Numbered from the stretch's first letter, positions 8,562 to 17,664 are shown. The stretch is 64,000 bases of DNA from Myxococcales bacterium (GCA_025359105.1 JANYHK010000041.1:159821-223820), one strand, 5' to 3'. Translations and numbers: made by a program. Notes: generated by a model from the sequence alone, not told the origin.

Positions 8562-9595
8562 CCGCGGGTCGCGCGCGCGCGCTCGCGGTGGCCTCCGATC
8601 CGGTCGCTGCCGCGGCGGCGACCGAAATGCTCGCGCGAGGCAACGCAGTGGACGCGGTCGTCGCGGGGGTCCTCGCCGCGGCGGGTGAGCATGCGGGGGT
8701 GCTCCTCGGTCCGGTGCAGATCCTGGTGGGCGGCCCCGGCGTCGGCCTCCGCGCGATCGACGGCCGCGTGCGCCAGCCCGGCAAGGGGGTTGCGCGTCCT
8801 CGGGGCTTCCTGCCCGACGAGGCGATCCCGCGGGCGGCGCGCGTCGGCGTCCCCGGCTTGCCTGCCGCTCTCGCCACGGCCCTCGCGAGCTTCGGCAAGT
8901 CGACGGCCGCGCAGGTTGCTGCCGCGGGGATCGCCCTGGCGGCGTCGGTACCCGAGCGCAAAGCGGTCCTCGTGCGCCTCTCGCAGCGCGGCCCGTCGGC
9001 GCTGGCCGACGCGCAGATCGCCGGCGAGCTCGTCGCGGCAGCAGGTCGCAATGCGGGGGGCGTTCTCACCGATCAGGACCTCGAGGATCTTCGCCCCAGC
9101 GTGGAAGGCTGCGCGACGTTCGAGATGGACGGCCGGCGCGTCGCCACCGTGCCGTGGGGCGCCACCGCCATTCGCGACGCACGCGAGGCGGGTCCGTCCG
9201 CGGCCGACGTACACGCCGTCGTCGCTGCCGACGTGCGCGGCGTGCTCGCCGTCGCCTGCTACATGGCGCCGTCGCCGGACGAGGCCGCGTCGATCGAGGC
9301 GCTCGGCCTGAGCGCGCCGCTCCTCGCCGCCCCCGTGCTCCGTGGAACGCCAAGGGTAAGGCCGGGGGACCTCGTGGCCGCCGCCGCGCCCATTGCGCTG
9401 TCCTCGCCTCTGGGCGCGGACGCCGTGGACGTCGCGCTCGCCGCCGTGCGCGCCGTGGACGCCGAGCGCTCCCTCGGGGCGCTCTTGCGCTTGCTCGCTG
9501 GCGGCGCGCCGCTCGACGCGGCGGCCCGCACCTCCGACGCACGCGCCATCGGCCTCGTCCGCGGCGCGACCGAGGTCACCGCTGTCGGCGACTGA
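8558..9595 (+). CDS. Degenerate gamma-glutamyltranspeptidase-like protein
   Basis: A 345-aa protein. Its N-terminus (VASDPVAAAAATEMLARGNAVDAVVAG) closely follows the gamma-glutamyltranspeptidase signature in which a substrate-side Gly-Asn-Ala-Val-Asp-Ala segment opens the large subunit. True GGTs are about 550-580 aa and self-cleave before a nucleophilic Thr in a TTH motif. Here the matching place reads ADVHAVVAADVRGVLAVACY and no Thr is present, so neither autoprocessing nor normal catalysis is expected. There is no signal peptide, whereas most GGTs are exported. It is translationally coupled to the DUF72 gene. It may be a structural or ligand-binding relic. Family assignment is moderately sure, function unknown. 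Confidence 0.6.
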   Translation: MTAGRARALAVASDPVAAAAATEMLARGNAVDAVVAGVLAAAGEHAGVLLGPVQILVGGPGVGLRAIDGRVRQPGKGVARPRGFLPDEAIPRAARVGVPGLPAALATALASFGKSTAAQVAAAGIALAASVPERKAVLVRLSQRGPSALADAQIAGELVAAAGRNAGGVLTDQDLEDLRPSVEGCATFEMDGRRVATVPWGATAIRDAREAGPSAADVHAVVAADVRGVLAVACYMAPSPDEAASIEALGLSAPLLAAPVLRGTPRVRPGDLVAAAAPIALSSPLGADAVDVALAAVRAVDAERSLGALLRLLAGGAPLDAAARTSDARAIGLVRGATEVTAVGD

Positions 9596-9633
9596 AGGGG
9601 GGGCCGAGAGTTTTCCGACGGGCTTGTGGCCGC

Positions 9634-10668
9634 CTACTTCGAGACGATCTTGACGCGGCCGGCGGCGATGTCTGCGGCGGCGCCGGCGCCCTCGAAGGCC
9701 GCGCCGACGCGCGTGTCGGCGAGGAGCTCGCGCGCGAAGAATGCCGTGAGGTAGCGGAGCGCGTGCGCGAGGACCGTCTTGGAGTCGGCGGTTCCCGCGG
9801 GGGTGCACAGGTTGCACGCGCTGCAGCTCGTCTGGTCCTCGAGCTGGGTGTGCCCGGCTCCGACGGCCGTGACCTCGACCGAAGGGGCCGCGCTGGCCGC
9901 GAAGAGCACGTCGAAGTTGTCCGCGGCCGGCGAGCACGTCGAGGACAGCTGCGCGCCGAGGTACGCCGTCGGAACGCCGAGCAACGCGATCGTGTCGCGC
10001 GCTTGTGCGCCGCCGCTGAAGGCCGCGGCGTCGACCGGGTCGAGGCCGAACCACGCCTTCAGCTTCCCGTGCAACGCCCCTTCGGCGGCGAGCAGCGTGG
10101 CCTTACCGCCGCGGGAGTGCCCGGCGAGGCCGACGCGCGCGACGTCGACCTTCGCGCCGAGCGCGCCGGGCATCCAGGTCGTGACGGTGTACGCGATGTC
10201 CGCGGCCACGTCGGTCGTGACCGTGAGCGCGCCGGGATCGTCCCGGACGAGCATCGCGATGCCGTGGCTGGCCAGGCGACGCCCGTAGACGGCGTAGGCG
10301 GGGGAGGTCTGAAGGAGGCCTGGCGAGAGGCTGACGACGGGATGGAGGCCGGCGGGCGAGGGGAGGTAGGCGGTGATCGAGAACGTTCGGCCGCCGTTGG
10401 AGAGCGTCGCGGTCTCTGTCGTGAAGGGGAGGGGGCCGTCCTGGTCGTAGAGGGACGCGGCGCCCGAGTCGCCGTCGGCGTCGGCGCGGGCATGGGAGTC
10501 GGCGACGGCGTCGGCCTCGGCGTGGGAGTCGGCGCCGGCGCCGGCGTCGGGAGGGGCAGCGTCACCGGCGTCGGTGGACGGTGAGGCGCTCGGCAGATCG
10601 GTCGCGCAGGCGGCGGCCGCGAGAGCCAGCGCCAGCGTGACGGCGCGCCGTGTGGAGCGCTCAGCCAT
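9634..10668 (-). CDS. Alpha/beta-hydrolase lipoprotein
   Basis: A 344-aa lipoprotein with signal peptide and lipobox near AAAACAT, then a low-complexity Asp/Ala/Gly linker (about residues 25-70) typical of envelope lipoproteins in this group. The catalytic part resembles chlorophyllase or PAF-acetylhydrolase-type esterases: the nucleophile elbow is GHSRGG (VGLAGHSRGGKAT), followed by the FGLDPVDAA region. The His may be in GAGHTQLED. A pair of cysteines (CSACNLC) lies before the C-terminus. The gene overlaps the upstream GDSL lipoprotein gene by 8 bp, so the two esterase-type proteins are probably made together. Substrate unknown. Confidence 0.77.
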   Translation of the reverse strand: MAERSTRRAVTLALALAAAACATDLPSASPSTDAGDAAPPDAGAGADSHAEADAVADSHARADADGDSGAASLYDQDGPLPFTTETATLSNGGRTFSITAYLPSPAGLHPVVSLSPGLLQTSPAYAVYGRRLASHGIAMLVRDDPGALTVTTDVAADIAYTVTTWMPGALGAKVDVARVGLAGHSRGGKATLLAAEGALHGKLKAWFGLDPVDAAAFSGGAQARDTIALLGVPTAYLGAQLSSTCSPAADNFDVLFAASAAPSVEVTAVGAGHTQLEDQTSCSACNLCTPAGTADSKTVLAHALRYLTAFFARELLADTRVGAAFEGAGAAADIAAGRVKIVSK

Positions 10669-11731
10669 GGATGACGGCGGCGAAGAGATCCGCGATCTGC
10701 TGGTGTCCCGTCGGGTTCGGGTGAATGCAGGTCAGATCGAACCAGAGCTCCGCGTTCGGTCCGCGGTAGCACTGCAGCGCGGGATCGGTGCGGCGGTAGC
10801 CGTGGCCGCAGAAGTGCTCGAGCAAGAAGACCATGTCGATCTTCGTGTCGACCACGACCTTCATGATCTGCTCCTGGTAGTGCACGATCGCCGGCGCCCC
10901 CTGCGGCCAGTTCCCCTTGAAGCCCGCGAGCGACGCCGCCGGGCACGAAAGCAAGTCGCCGGACGTGTCCGTGTACTCGTAGACGTTGGTGAGGACGACG
11001 TCGATCCCGCTCGGGAATCGGACCGGGTCTTTCAGCCACGTCATCGCGTCGCGCAAGAGGCCCGCGGACTCGTCGGCCTTCGCCTGCGCGGCGGTCGCGT
11101 CGAGGCCGTCCTTCGCCCAACCGGCGATGTCGTTGCCGCCCATCGTCATGACGACGAGGGTGCGCCGCGTGTCGACGGCTTTGGGAAAGCACTTCGGGAT
11201 CTGCTGCCCGCCGATGAGCAGATCGTCCATCTTCGCGCCCCACTTCGCGCAGTCGGCGACCTCGGCGGTGCCGTAGTGCTTCACGACGTCTTGGGCTACG
11301 AGGGTCCGGAAGATCTGCGCCGGCGTGTTGGGGGGCGTCCCCTCCGTGACCGAATCGCCGAGGAAGACGAGCCGCTCGACGCCGGTGATTTCCTGGTGGT
11401 GCGTCCCGGCGCAGCTCGGGCGGACGATCGGGTGGTACTGGTCGTAATCCGGCCCCGCCACGGCCCCCTTGAGCCCCTGGAAGCACGCGGCCGCCGTGGT
11501 GGGCCCGGCGTCGGCGGCGTCTCGCCCTCCGGCGTCGGCCGCGGTGGCGTCGAAGCCCCCCGCGTCCGCTCCGCCGCCTCCGCCGCTGCCCACCCCACCC
11601 GCATCGCTCCTCGTAGGCGCCCCGCCATCGTCCTCGGCGGGGCCGGCACGCGGCGCCTCGACTCCCCCCGCGCAGGCGGCGGAGACGGCGCAAAGGAACA
11701 CGACAAGACCAAAGTGACGGTGCGCCTTCAT
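10661..11731 (-). CDS. SGNH/GDSL-type hydrolase lipoprotein
   Basis: A 356-aa secreted esterase-like lipoprotein. The signal peptide ends in lipobox VSAAC, followed by a Gly/Asp/Ala-rich linker. All four SGNH blocks are visible: block I FLGDSVTEG with the nucleophilic Ser, the Gly block around AKWGAKMDDLL, block III GGNDIAG with the Asn, and block V HPNPTGH with the catalytic His (D-x2-H-like DLTCIHPN). It heads a two-gene operon with the alpha/beta-hydrolase lipoprotein. It is divergent from a TetR regulator 60 bp away, which may control it. Likely substrates are acyl or acetyl esters at the cell surface. Confidence 0.85.
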   Translation of the reverse strand: MKAHRHFGLVVFLCAVSAACAGGVEAPRAGPAEDDGGAPTRSDAGGVGSGGGGGADAGGFDATAADAGGRDAADAGPTTAAACFQGLKGAVAGPDYDQYHPIVRPSCAGTHHQEITGVERLVFLGDSVTEGTPPNTPAQIFRTLVAQDVVKHYGTAEVADCAKWGAKMDDLLIGGQQIPKCFPKAVDTRRTLVVMTMGGNDIAGWAKDGLDATAAQAKADESAGLLRDAMTWLKDPVRFPSGIDVVLTNVYEYTDTSGDLLSCPAASLAGFKGNWPQGAPAIVHYQEQIMKVVVDTKIDMVFLLEHFCGHGYRRTDPALQCYRGPNAELWFDLTCIHPNPTGHQQIADLFAAVIHG

Positions 11732-11759
11732 CGAGCTTTTAGGTACCGCGGTGGCAATA

Positions 11760-11774
11760 TTCCTTCAATAGGAA
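11760..11774. promoter_or_regulatory. Candidate TetR operator between divergent genes
   Basis: A 15-bp inverted repeat, TTCCT-TCAAT-AGGAA, sits in the 60-bp AT-richer gap between the GDSL lipoprotein gene and the TetR gene. Size and position fit an operator for the neighbouring regulator, but this is inferred from symmetry only. Confidence 0.35.
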
Positions 11775-11791
11775 CGTTTATGTTTCAATGA

Positions 11792-12463
11792 TTGGGACTT
11801 GAACGAGACGCCGCCTTCCTGCACGATCGGTCGGTGTCGAGTGCGCGGGCGCCGGGGCGGGGCAAATACGACAGGCGGACCTCTCCGGAGGATCGGGCAA
11901 GGGAGCAGCGACGCCGCCTGTTCGCCGCGGCGACCCACGTGTTCGCGAAGAAGGGCTTCGCGGGCGCCACCGTCGACGCCATCGTCGCCGAGGCGGGGAC
12001 CAGCCGCCGCACCTTCTACGAGCACTTCGACGATCTGAAGGACGTGCTCCTCCTCCTGCACGACCGCATCGCCAACGCGTCGTTTCGCGTGATCGAGCAG
12101 TGCGTGCGCGCGCAGAGCCACCCCAACGATCAGCTCCGCGCGGGCGTGGAGGCGTTTATGGGCCTCATCGTCCACTTCTCGGACCAGGCCCGGGTCCTCT
12201 TCCGTGAGGTACGCGCGGCAGGACCGGAGCACGAAGTTCGGCGCGAGGCGCTCCTGTCACGTTTCGCCGCGCTCCTCTTCGAAGGGGTCACGCGGGCAAA
12301 CGCGATGCGAATTGCCACCAAGGCGCCCGACGAGCTGCGGATCTTCGCGCTCGTTGCGGCGATGGAAGCGGTCGCCATGCGCTACGTCGAGCGGCGGGAC
12401 GAGTCACGGGCTGCGGAGGCCGTCGACCCCTTGGTCGATATGGTCATCCGGGCTTTCGCGTGA
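11792..12463 (+). CDS. TetR/AcrR-family transcriptional regulator
   Basis: A DNA-binding repressor-type protein of up to 223 aa. The TetR N-terminal helix-turn-helix is clear: REQRRRLFAAATHVFAKKG, then GATVDAIVAEAGTSRRTFYEHFDDLKD. The C-terminal ligand domain is all-helical. The TTG at 11792 gives the longest frame; a GTG at 11834 gives a form 14 residues shorter, closer to the usual TetR length, and may be the true start. It is divergent from the two esterase lipoproteins, so it probably regulates them and itself through the shared 60-bp spacer. Confidence 0.85.
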   Translation: MGLERDAAFLHDRSVSSARAPGRGKYDRRTSPEDRAREQRRRLFAAATHVFAKKGFAGATVDAIVAEAGTSRRTFYEHFDDLKDVLLLLHDRIANASFRVIEQCVRAQSHPNDQLRAGVEAFMGLIVHFSDQARVLFREVRAAGPEHEVRREALLSRFAALLFEGVTRANAMRIATKAPDELRIFALVAAMEAVAMRYVERRDESRAAEAVDPLVDMVIRAFA

Positions 12464-12493
12464 CCGCCCTCGCAGTTCGCGCGCTCTAATGGG

Positions 12494-12600
12494 CTGGACT
12501 GACCAGACCAGGCGGGAACCGGACCCGACTAAAGCTGGACTCGCCCCGACCAGACCAGGCTGGAACAGACCAAGCTGGACCCGACCCGACCCGACTAGAG
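12494..12600. repeat. Degenerate tandem repeat of about 40 bp between tetR and rpmB
   Basis: Three adjoining imperfect copies starting CTGGAC: 12494-12534 (41 bp), 12535-12574 (40 bp) and a shortened 12575-12600. Shared internal words are GACCAGACCAGGC and GGAAC. The last copy runs into the stop codon of rpmB. It lies between two convergent genes and has no coding sense that I can see. Confidence 0.75.
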
Positions 12601-12819
12601 CTTGACGCCGTGTCGCTTCGCGTAGGCCATGACGCCGATCTTGTCGATCGTGCGGATGTCGCGCGTCGTCAGCTTCAGCGTCACGAACCGCTTCAGCTCG
12701 GGAACCCAGACGCGGCGCGACTGGATGTTCACGTTCTGCCAGCGCTTGGTCTTGATGTTCGAGTGGCTGACGTTTTGCGCAAGGAGCTTGCGCTTGCCTG
12801 TAATGTCGCTCTTGGCCAT
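12595..12819 (-). CDS. rpmB: 50S ribosomal protein L28
   Basis: A 74-aa large-subunit ribosomal protein. The sequence runs AKSDITGKRKLLAQNVSHSN, then RRVWVPELKRFVTLKLTTRD, and fits the L28 family along its whole length. The position that holds a zinc-binding Cys in some L28 proteins is Ser4 here and no CxxC pairs are present, so this is a zinc-independent form. ATG at 12819 is chosen because MAKSDITGK is the canonical start; the frame extends 10 codons further. It stands alone, with no rpmG beside it, and its stop is embedded in the end of the tandem repeat downstream. Confidence 0.95.
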   Translation of the reverse strand: MAKSDITGKRKLLAQNVSHSNIKTKRWQNVNIQSRRVWVPELKRFVTLKLTTRDIRTIDKIGVMAYAKRHGVKL

Positions 12820-12886
12820 GGCGTAAATCCCTGCGAAATGAGGGCGCAACTTGGCGGAGGGAGCCGCTCATGTCAAGCGATTACCG

Positions 12887-13885
12887 TCAGCCTTCGTCGC
12901 GGTCCCCGGCGGACTCTTCTTCGCGCCCGCGGTCAGGCTTCGCCGCGATCTGGTGAACGTCGACCGTCCTGGCTCGGCTACCCAGGGCAATCGCCAGGAT
13001 CTGGAAGAGCCCGAACGCCGCGATCGTGGTCGCGGCCAGGGTCAGGATCGCCGCGATGACATAGCCCCACGCGCCGTCCGTCGCGTCGGCGGCGAGGCTC
13101 GAGCGCTCCGCAATCGCGCCAAGCAGCTGGGGTGCCTGCACCGCGACCCGCAGCGAGCCGAGGACGAGGATGAGGGCAGCCCAGCGGTCACACCCGGCGC
13201 TGGTCTCGGCCCCCATGTAGCCGAGGAGGCCGGTGAGCGCCGCGGCCGCGACGGCCCCGTCGGCGATTCGAACGGGGAGGGGGGCCGAGGCGTCGAGCGC
13301 CCCGAGGACGCCGAGCACCACGGCCGGGAGCGCGCACGCGAGCGCCACGGTCAGGACGATGCGCGCGGCGCGAAACGCCCGAAAGCGCGCGCGGAAAAGG
13401 AGCGCAGCGGGCAGAAGGGTGGTGAGCGCGAGCGCCGAGATTGCGTGCGTGACCCCCTGGTGGCCCAGCGGCGCGAGGGGCCCCCGCTCGAGGGCGCCGA
13501 GGCCGAGCAGCGCTGAGCCGGCCAGGACGGCGACGATCGCGCGAACCATGTAGGGCGCCGGAACGGCCGCCCCCACCGCGGCAATCGCGGCGGTCAGGAG
13601 CGAGCCCTCGAAGACGCGGGAGGTGTGGGGCCCGAAGCCGAGGTGCGCGGCCACAGCGGAGAGCGCGCACGCCCCCGCGAACGCCGCGAGCCACACCCGG
13701 ATGGTCGTTCGTGCGGGCGCGCGCGGCGCGACCTCTTCGCGCAGAATGTCCGAAGCCAGGATGGGCGGGCGAACCGAGAGCCTCGACGCGCTTCGCCGGG
13801 CGTTGGCGGGGAGCGACGTGGTCGACATCGGCGGAGGCTCGAAGGAAGAGCCCGGTTCCGGAGCAGCTGGGGGTCGCTCGCGCAT
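12887..13885 (-). CDS. Polytopic membrane protein of unknown function
   Basis: A 332-aa protein. The first 60 residues are polar and Pro/Arg-rich and likely cytoplasmic. About seven or eight hydrophobic helices follow, from WLAAFAGACALSAVAAHLGF to IAAFGLFQILAIALG. It ends in a charged tail (KPDRGREEESAGDRDEG). No catalytic motif was recognised. A second start at 13828 (MSTTSLP) would trim the Pro-rich leader. The gene sits between rpmB and the N-formylglutamate amidohydrolase gene on the same strand, with gaps of 67 and 13 bp. I do not recognise the family. Confidence 0.65.
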   Translation of the reverse strand: MRERPPAAPEPGSSFEPPPMSTTSLPANARRSASRLSVRPPILASDILREEVAPRAPARTTIRVWLAAFAGACALSAVAAHLGFGPHTSRVFEGSLLTAAIAAVGAAVPAPYMVRAIVAVLAGSALLGLGALERGPLAPLGHQGVTHAISALALTTLLPAALLFRARFRAFRAARIVLTVALACALPAVVLGVLGALDASAPLPVRIADGAVAAAALTGLLGYMGAETSAGCDRWAALILVLGSLRVAVQAPQLLGAIAERSSLAADATDGAWGYVIAAILTLAATTIAAFGLFQILAIALGSRARTVDVHQIAAKPDRGREEESAGDRDEG

Positions 13886-13898
13886 CGGTACGCTCCGC

Positions 13899-14717
13899 TC
13901 AGGTTAGCGCCGATTGCCCCAGCTTGGAAACGAGGGCGCGGCACCACTGGCGCATTGCGTCAAAATTGGGGGTTGGGAAGAGGCCTACCTCGTCCATGTA
14001 GAGCCGCCGCGCCAGCTCGACCTGGATGGCGTGCACGCCGTCGAGGGGGCGGCCGTAGTGAGCGGTCGAGAAGCCGCCTCGGTACGGATCGTCGTGGCGA
14101 ACCGAGAAGCCCGCGTCGCGCGCGTGGTCGTCGACCAGATCGATGTAGCGCGCGTCGGCGGTGGTCCTGCCGCGCGAGCCCGGAACGACGTCGGCGCGGC
14201 CGGCCGTGCTCGAGGCACCGGCGCCGCGTCCGGCGCTCGGCATCGAGTGGGCGGCCAGGAGCACCGCGTGTCCGAAGCGCTCCACCTTGCGCGCGAGCGC
14301 TGCGTTCAGCGCCGTGTGGTAAGGGCGGTAGACGTCCTCGAGGCGGGCCTGCAGCTCGTCCTGGGTCAGCCGCCGCGTATGCACCGGATCGCCGTCCCCG
14401 GTCAGCCGCCACACGAGGCCTCGCGTTGCGCGAACGCTGCTGGCAACGCCCTCGACGGTCTCGGAGTCCACGTCTTGCTCACCGCGGTTCAGGTCCACGA
14501 CGTAGCGCGAGACGTGGGCGACCAGGAGCGTCGCTCCCTCCAGTGGGGCCTCGTCGTAGAGGCGGTCGACGAAGAGGTCGGCGTCTCGGCCGATCGAGTA
14601 CGTCGGCGCACGCAGCGTCGCGAGGTACGCGGGCGGAACGAAGGTGCCGGCGTGGGGCACCTCGACGACGAGGGGGGTCTCCCCACGCTCCGGCTCGCGA
14701 ACGGTGAAGTGATCCAT
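13899..14717 (-). CDS. N-formylglutamate amidohydrolase family protein
   Basis: A 272-aa metal-dependent amidase of the HutG/FGase family, which releases formate from N-formyl-L-glutamate at the end of one histidine-degradation route. Family blocks seen are VVEVPHAGTFVPP near the start, GRDADLFVDRLYD, YRPYHTALNAAL, LLAAHSMPS, and HAIQVELARRLYMDE close to the C-terminus, with the usual His and Glu residues expected to hold zinc. No other hut genes are nearby, so the physiological substrate could be another N-formyl or N-acyl amino acid. ATG at 14717 follows a short gap after a hairpin. Confidence 0.85.
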   Translation of the reverse strand: MDHFTVREPERGETPLVVEVPHAGTFVPPAYLATLRAPTYSIGRDADLFVDRLYDEAPLEGATLLVAHVSRYVVDLNRGEQDVDSETVEGVASSVRATRGLVWRLTGDGDPVHTRRLTQDELQARLEDVYRPYHTALNAALARKVERFGHAVLLAAHSMPSAGRGAGASSTAGRADVVPGSRGRTTADARYIDLVDDHARDAGFSVRHDDPYRGGFSTAHYGRPLDGVHAIQVELARRLYMDEVGLFPTPNFDAMRQWCRALVSKLGQSALT

Positions 14718-14731
14718 GCGCCCCCCAAGTC

Positions 14732-14769
14732 CTATAGCAACCGTCCTTTGGACGGAACGGTTGCGATAG
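14732..14769. terminator. Nested inverted repeat downstream of xerD
   Basis: Outer arms of 13 bp (14732-14744 and 14757-14769) pair with one mismatch. Inside the same stretch, CCGTCC (14741-14746) can pair with GGACGG (14750-14755) instead. It lies between the stop of xerD and the start of the next minus-strand gene. It could be a terminator for xerD or a regulatory RNA fold for the amidohydrolase mRNA. There is no T-run. Confidence 0.45.
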
Positions 14770-14818
14770 CCTCCTTCTGGGTCGCCACCGTTCGACGCGC
14801 CGCAGGAACGACGGCGGC

Positions 14819-15700
<882 letters not shown>

Positions 15701-15741
15701 CGTCTTCGAATCTACAACGGCCCATCGCGCGTCGGCCCACT

Positions 15742-15812
15742 TCGCTTCAATGGATTCGTTCGAAAGAGTCGCTTCGATAGATTCGTTTCGAAAGGGTCGC
15801 TTCGAACGAATG
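15742..15812. repeat. 27-28-bp direct repeats between trpC and xerD
   Basis: Copy 1 at 15742-15768, copy 2 at 15769-15796 and a partial copy at 15797-15812, all beginning TCGCTTC. Within the block ATTCGTTTCGAA (15781-15792) and TTCGAACGAAT (15801-15811) form a hairpin with one bulged base. The copies fill most of the gap between the two genes. Confidence 0.7.
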
Positions 15813-15823
15813 TGAGCATGACC

Positions 15824-16612
15824 TCATGTCCGCGTCGCCGCGACCATCTCGGCGAGGAGCGGTCCCGGCGCGTCCTGGCGCATCAGCGCCTCGCCGACCA
15901 GTGCCGCGTCGGCTGGCCCGGCGGCGACCGCGCGGATCGCCTCGGCGTTGCCGAGGCCGGAGAGATGCACAGCCACGACCCCGTCCGGAATCGCCGCAAG
16001 CACGCGAGCGGCGCGCCCCTTGTCGATCTCGAGCGTGTCGAGATCGCGGGCGTTCACTCCGATCACGCGGCCACCCGCCTCGAGCGCGCACGCGAGCTCG
16101 GCTTCGTCCGTCACCTCGACGAGCGCCTCGAGCCCCAGCGCCCGGCACCGGCGCGCGAGACGTGCGAGGTCGGGCGGGGCCACGATTCGTGCAATGAGCA
16201 GCACGGCGTCGGCGCCCGAAGCGCGCGCGAGCTCGAGCTGGAGCTCGTCCAGCACGAACTCCTTCGCCAGGAGCGGCACGGAAAGGTCGCCGGCGTCGAG
16301 GCGCGCACGGGCCTGTGCGAGATCGTCGAACGAGCCGTCGAAGAAGGGCCCGTCGCAGAGCACGCTGATCATCGTGGCGCCCGATTCGGCGTAGACCCTT
16401 GCTCGGCTTGGCGCGTCGAGCACACGGGACAGCGGGCCCGCGCTCGGGCTCTTCCGCTTCACCTCGGCGATCAAGCGTAGGGGCGCGCCCGCCGGGCGTG
16501 AGAGTGCGGTGTGGACGTCGAGGCAGGTGCGCGCCGGCGCCGGAATGCGTGCGCCGCGACGCGATGCGATCTCACGCCGCTTCGAGGCAAGTATGTCGTC
16601 GAGTAAGCTCAC
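15824..16612 (-). CDS. trpC: Indole-3-glycerol-phosphate synthase
   Basis: A 262-aa (beta-alpha)8 barrel that closes the indole ring in tryptophan synthesis. Family blocks: ILASKRREIASRR at the start, LIAEVKRKSPSAG with the catalytic Lys, FFDGSFDDL, LLAKEFVLDELQ, VIGVNARDLDTLEID, and LVGEALMRQD at the phosphate-binding end. The GTG at 16612 overlaps the trpD stop as GTGA, a standard coupled arrangement. An in-frame ATG 60 bp upstream would add a poorly conserved leader and overlap trpD by 64 bp, so it was not used. It is the last gene of the trpG-trpD-trpC run. Confidence 0.93.
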   Translation of the reverse strand: MSLLDDILASKRREIASRRGARIPAPARTCLDVHTALSRPAGAPLRLIAEVKRKSPSAGPLSRVLDAPSRARVYAESGATMISVLCDGPFFDGSFDDLAQARARLDAGDLSVPLLAKEFVLDELQLELARASGADAVLLIARIVAPPDLARLARRCRALGLEALVEVTDEAELACALEAGGRVIGVNARDLDTLEIDKGRAARVLAAIPDGVVAVHLSGLGNAEAIRAVAAGPADAALVGEALMRQDAPGPLLAEMVAATRT

Positions 16613-17664
16613 GTCGTTCGAGAGGGAGGAGAAGGAGGAGGGCTCGCGTGGCGCCGGGTGGCCTCGCGCCACAAGTCGAGCGCTCGGGCCGCGGCGCCGC
16701 CCTCGAGCGCCGCGCGCGCACGCTCGGCGGCCGCCATCGGGCTCGTCTCCGCGCCGATCGCAACCAGGACGGCCGCGGCGTTGAGCACGACGGTGCCCGT
16801 CGCGCGGTGTGGCGTTCCGCGCAGGATCTCCTCGATGGACGCGGCGTTCGTCCGAGCGTCACCGCCGGCGATGGCGTCCGCGCCGACCCGCGCGATCCCG
16901 AAGTCCTCGGGCGCGACGATGCGCTCGCGGACGTTCCCCCCCTCGAGCTCGCTCACGCGGGTCGGCGCGCAGGGGCTGACCTCGTCGAGGCCGTCTTCGC
17001 CGCGCACGACCCACGCGCGAACGACACCCAGCTCTCCGAGCGCGCTCGCGAGGATGGGGCGCAGCCGGTCCTCGTACACTCCGACGAGCTGGTGCGTTGC
17101 GCGCGCAGGGTTCGCGAGGGGCCCGAGCGCGTTGAAGATCGTTCGCACGCCGAGCTCGCGGCGCGCCTGGGCAGCGTGGGCAAGCGCCGGATGGTGGGCC
17201 GGCGCCATGAGGAACACGATGCCTGCCTCCCGAAGCACCGCGAGCTGGCCCTCCAGCGGGACGGCGAGCGGCAGGCCCAGCGCCTCGATCACGTCCGCGC
17301 TGCCGCACTGGCTCGAGACGGAGCGGTTGCCGTGCTTGGCGACCTTGAGCCCGCATGCGGCGACGACGACGGCCGCCGCAGTCGAGATGTTCAGCGTGCG
17401 CGCGCCGTCTCCGCCCGTCCCGCACGTGTCGACCACCATCGGCAGCCCGTGCTCGAGCGCGCTCATCTTCGCGCGGAGCGCCTCGGCTGCGGCGACGATG
17501 ATCTCCTTCGTCTCGCCGCGCATCCGGAGAGCGATCGCGAACGCCGCCGTCTGCACCGGCGTCCACGCGCCAGCGAGGATCGCGTCGAACGCAACGCGGA
17601 CCTCGTCGGGCGTCGCGCCGCGCTCTTCGATCCGGGCGAAGAGCTCGGGGAACGAGGTCGTCAT
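16609..17664 (-). CDS. trpD: Anthranilate phosphoribosyltransferase
   Basis: A 351-aa enzyme that transfers phosphoribosyl from PRPP to anthranilate. Diagnostic motifs: [17 protein letters not shown] for PRPP binding, [21 protein letters not shown], and [22 protein letters not shown] followed by [13 protein letters not shown]. Length is normal. The ATG at 17664 overlaps the trpG stop by 4 bp, and the stop overlaps trpC by 4 bp, so the three are translationally coupled. A longer frame runs back over trpG and is rejected because the N-terminus [14 protein letters not shown] is canonical. Confidence 0.95.
   Translation of the reverse strand: MTTSFPELFARIEERGATPDEVRVAFDAILAGAWTPVQTAAFAIALRMRGETKEIIVAAAEALRAKMSALEHGLPMVVDTCGTGGDGARTLNISTAAAVVVAACGLKVAKHGNRSVSSQCGSADVIEALGLPLAVPLEGQLAVLREAGIVFLMAPAHHPALAHAAQARRELGVRTIFNALGPLANPARATHQLVGVYEDRLRPILASALGELGVVRAWVVRGEDGLDEVSPCAPTRVSELEGGNVRERIVAPEDFGIARVGADAIAGGDARTNAASIEEILRGTPHRATGTVVLNAAAVLVAIGAETSPMAAAERARAALEGGAAARALDLWREATRRHASPPPSPPSRTT

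Noticed and set aside
8558-9595. An active gamma-glutamyltranspeptidase
   Set aside because: Too short, and the Thr nucleophile and its TTH context are missing.
15742-15812. A dif site for XerD
   Set aside because: The repeats do not follow the two half-site layout around a 6-8-bp core with the usual ends, and dif need not lie next to xerD.
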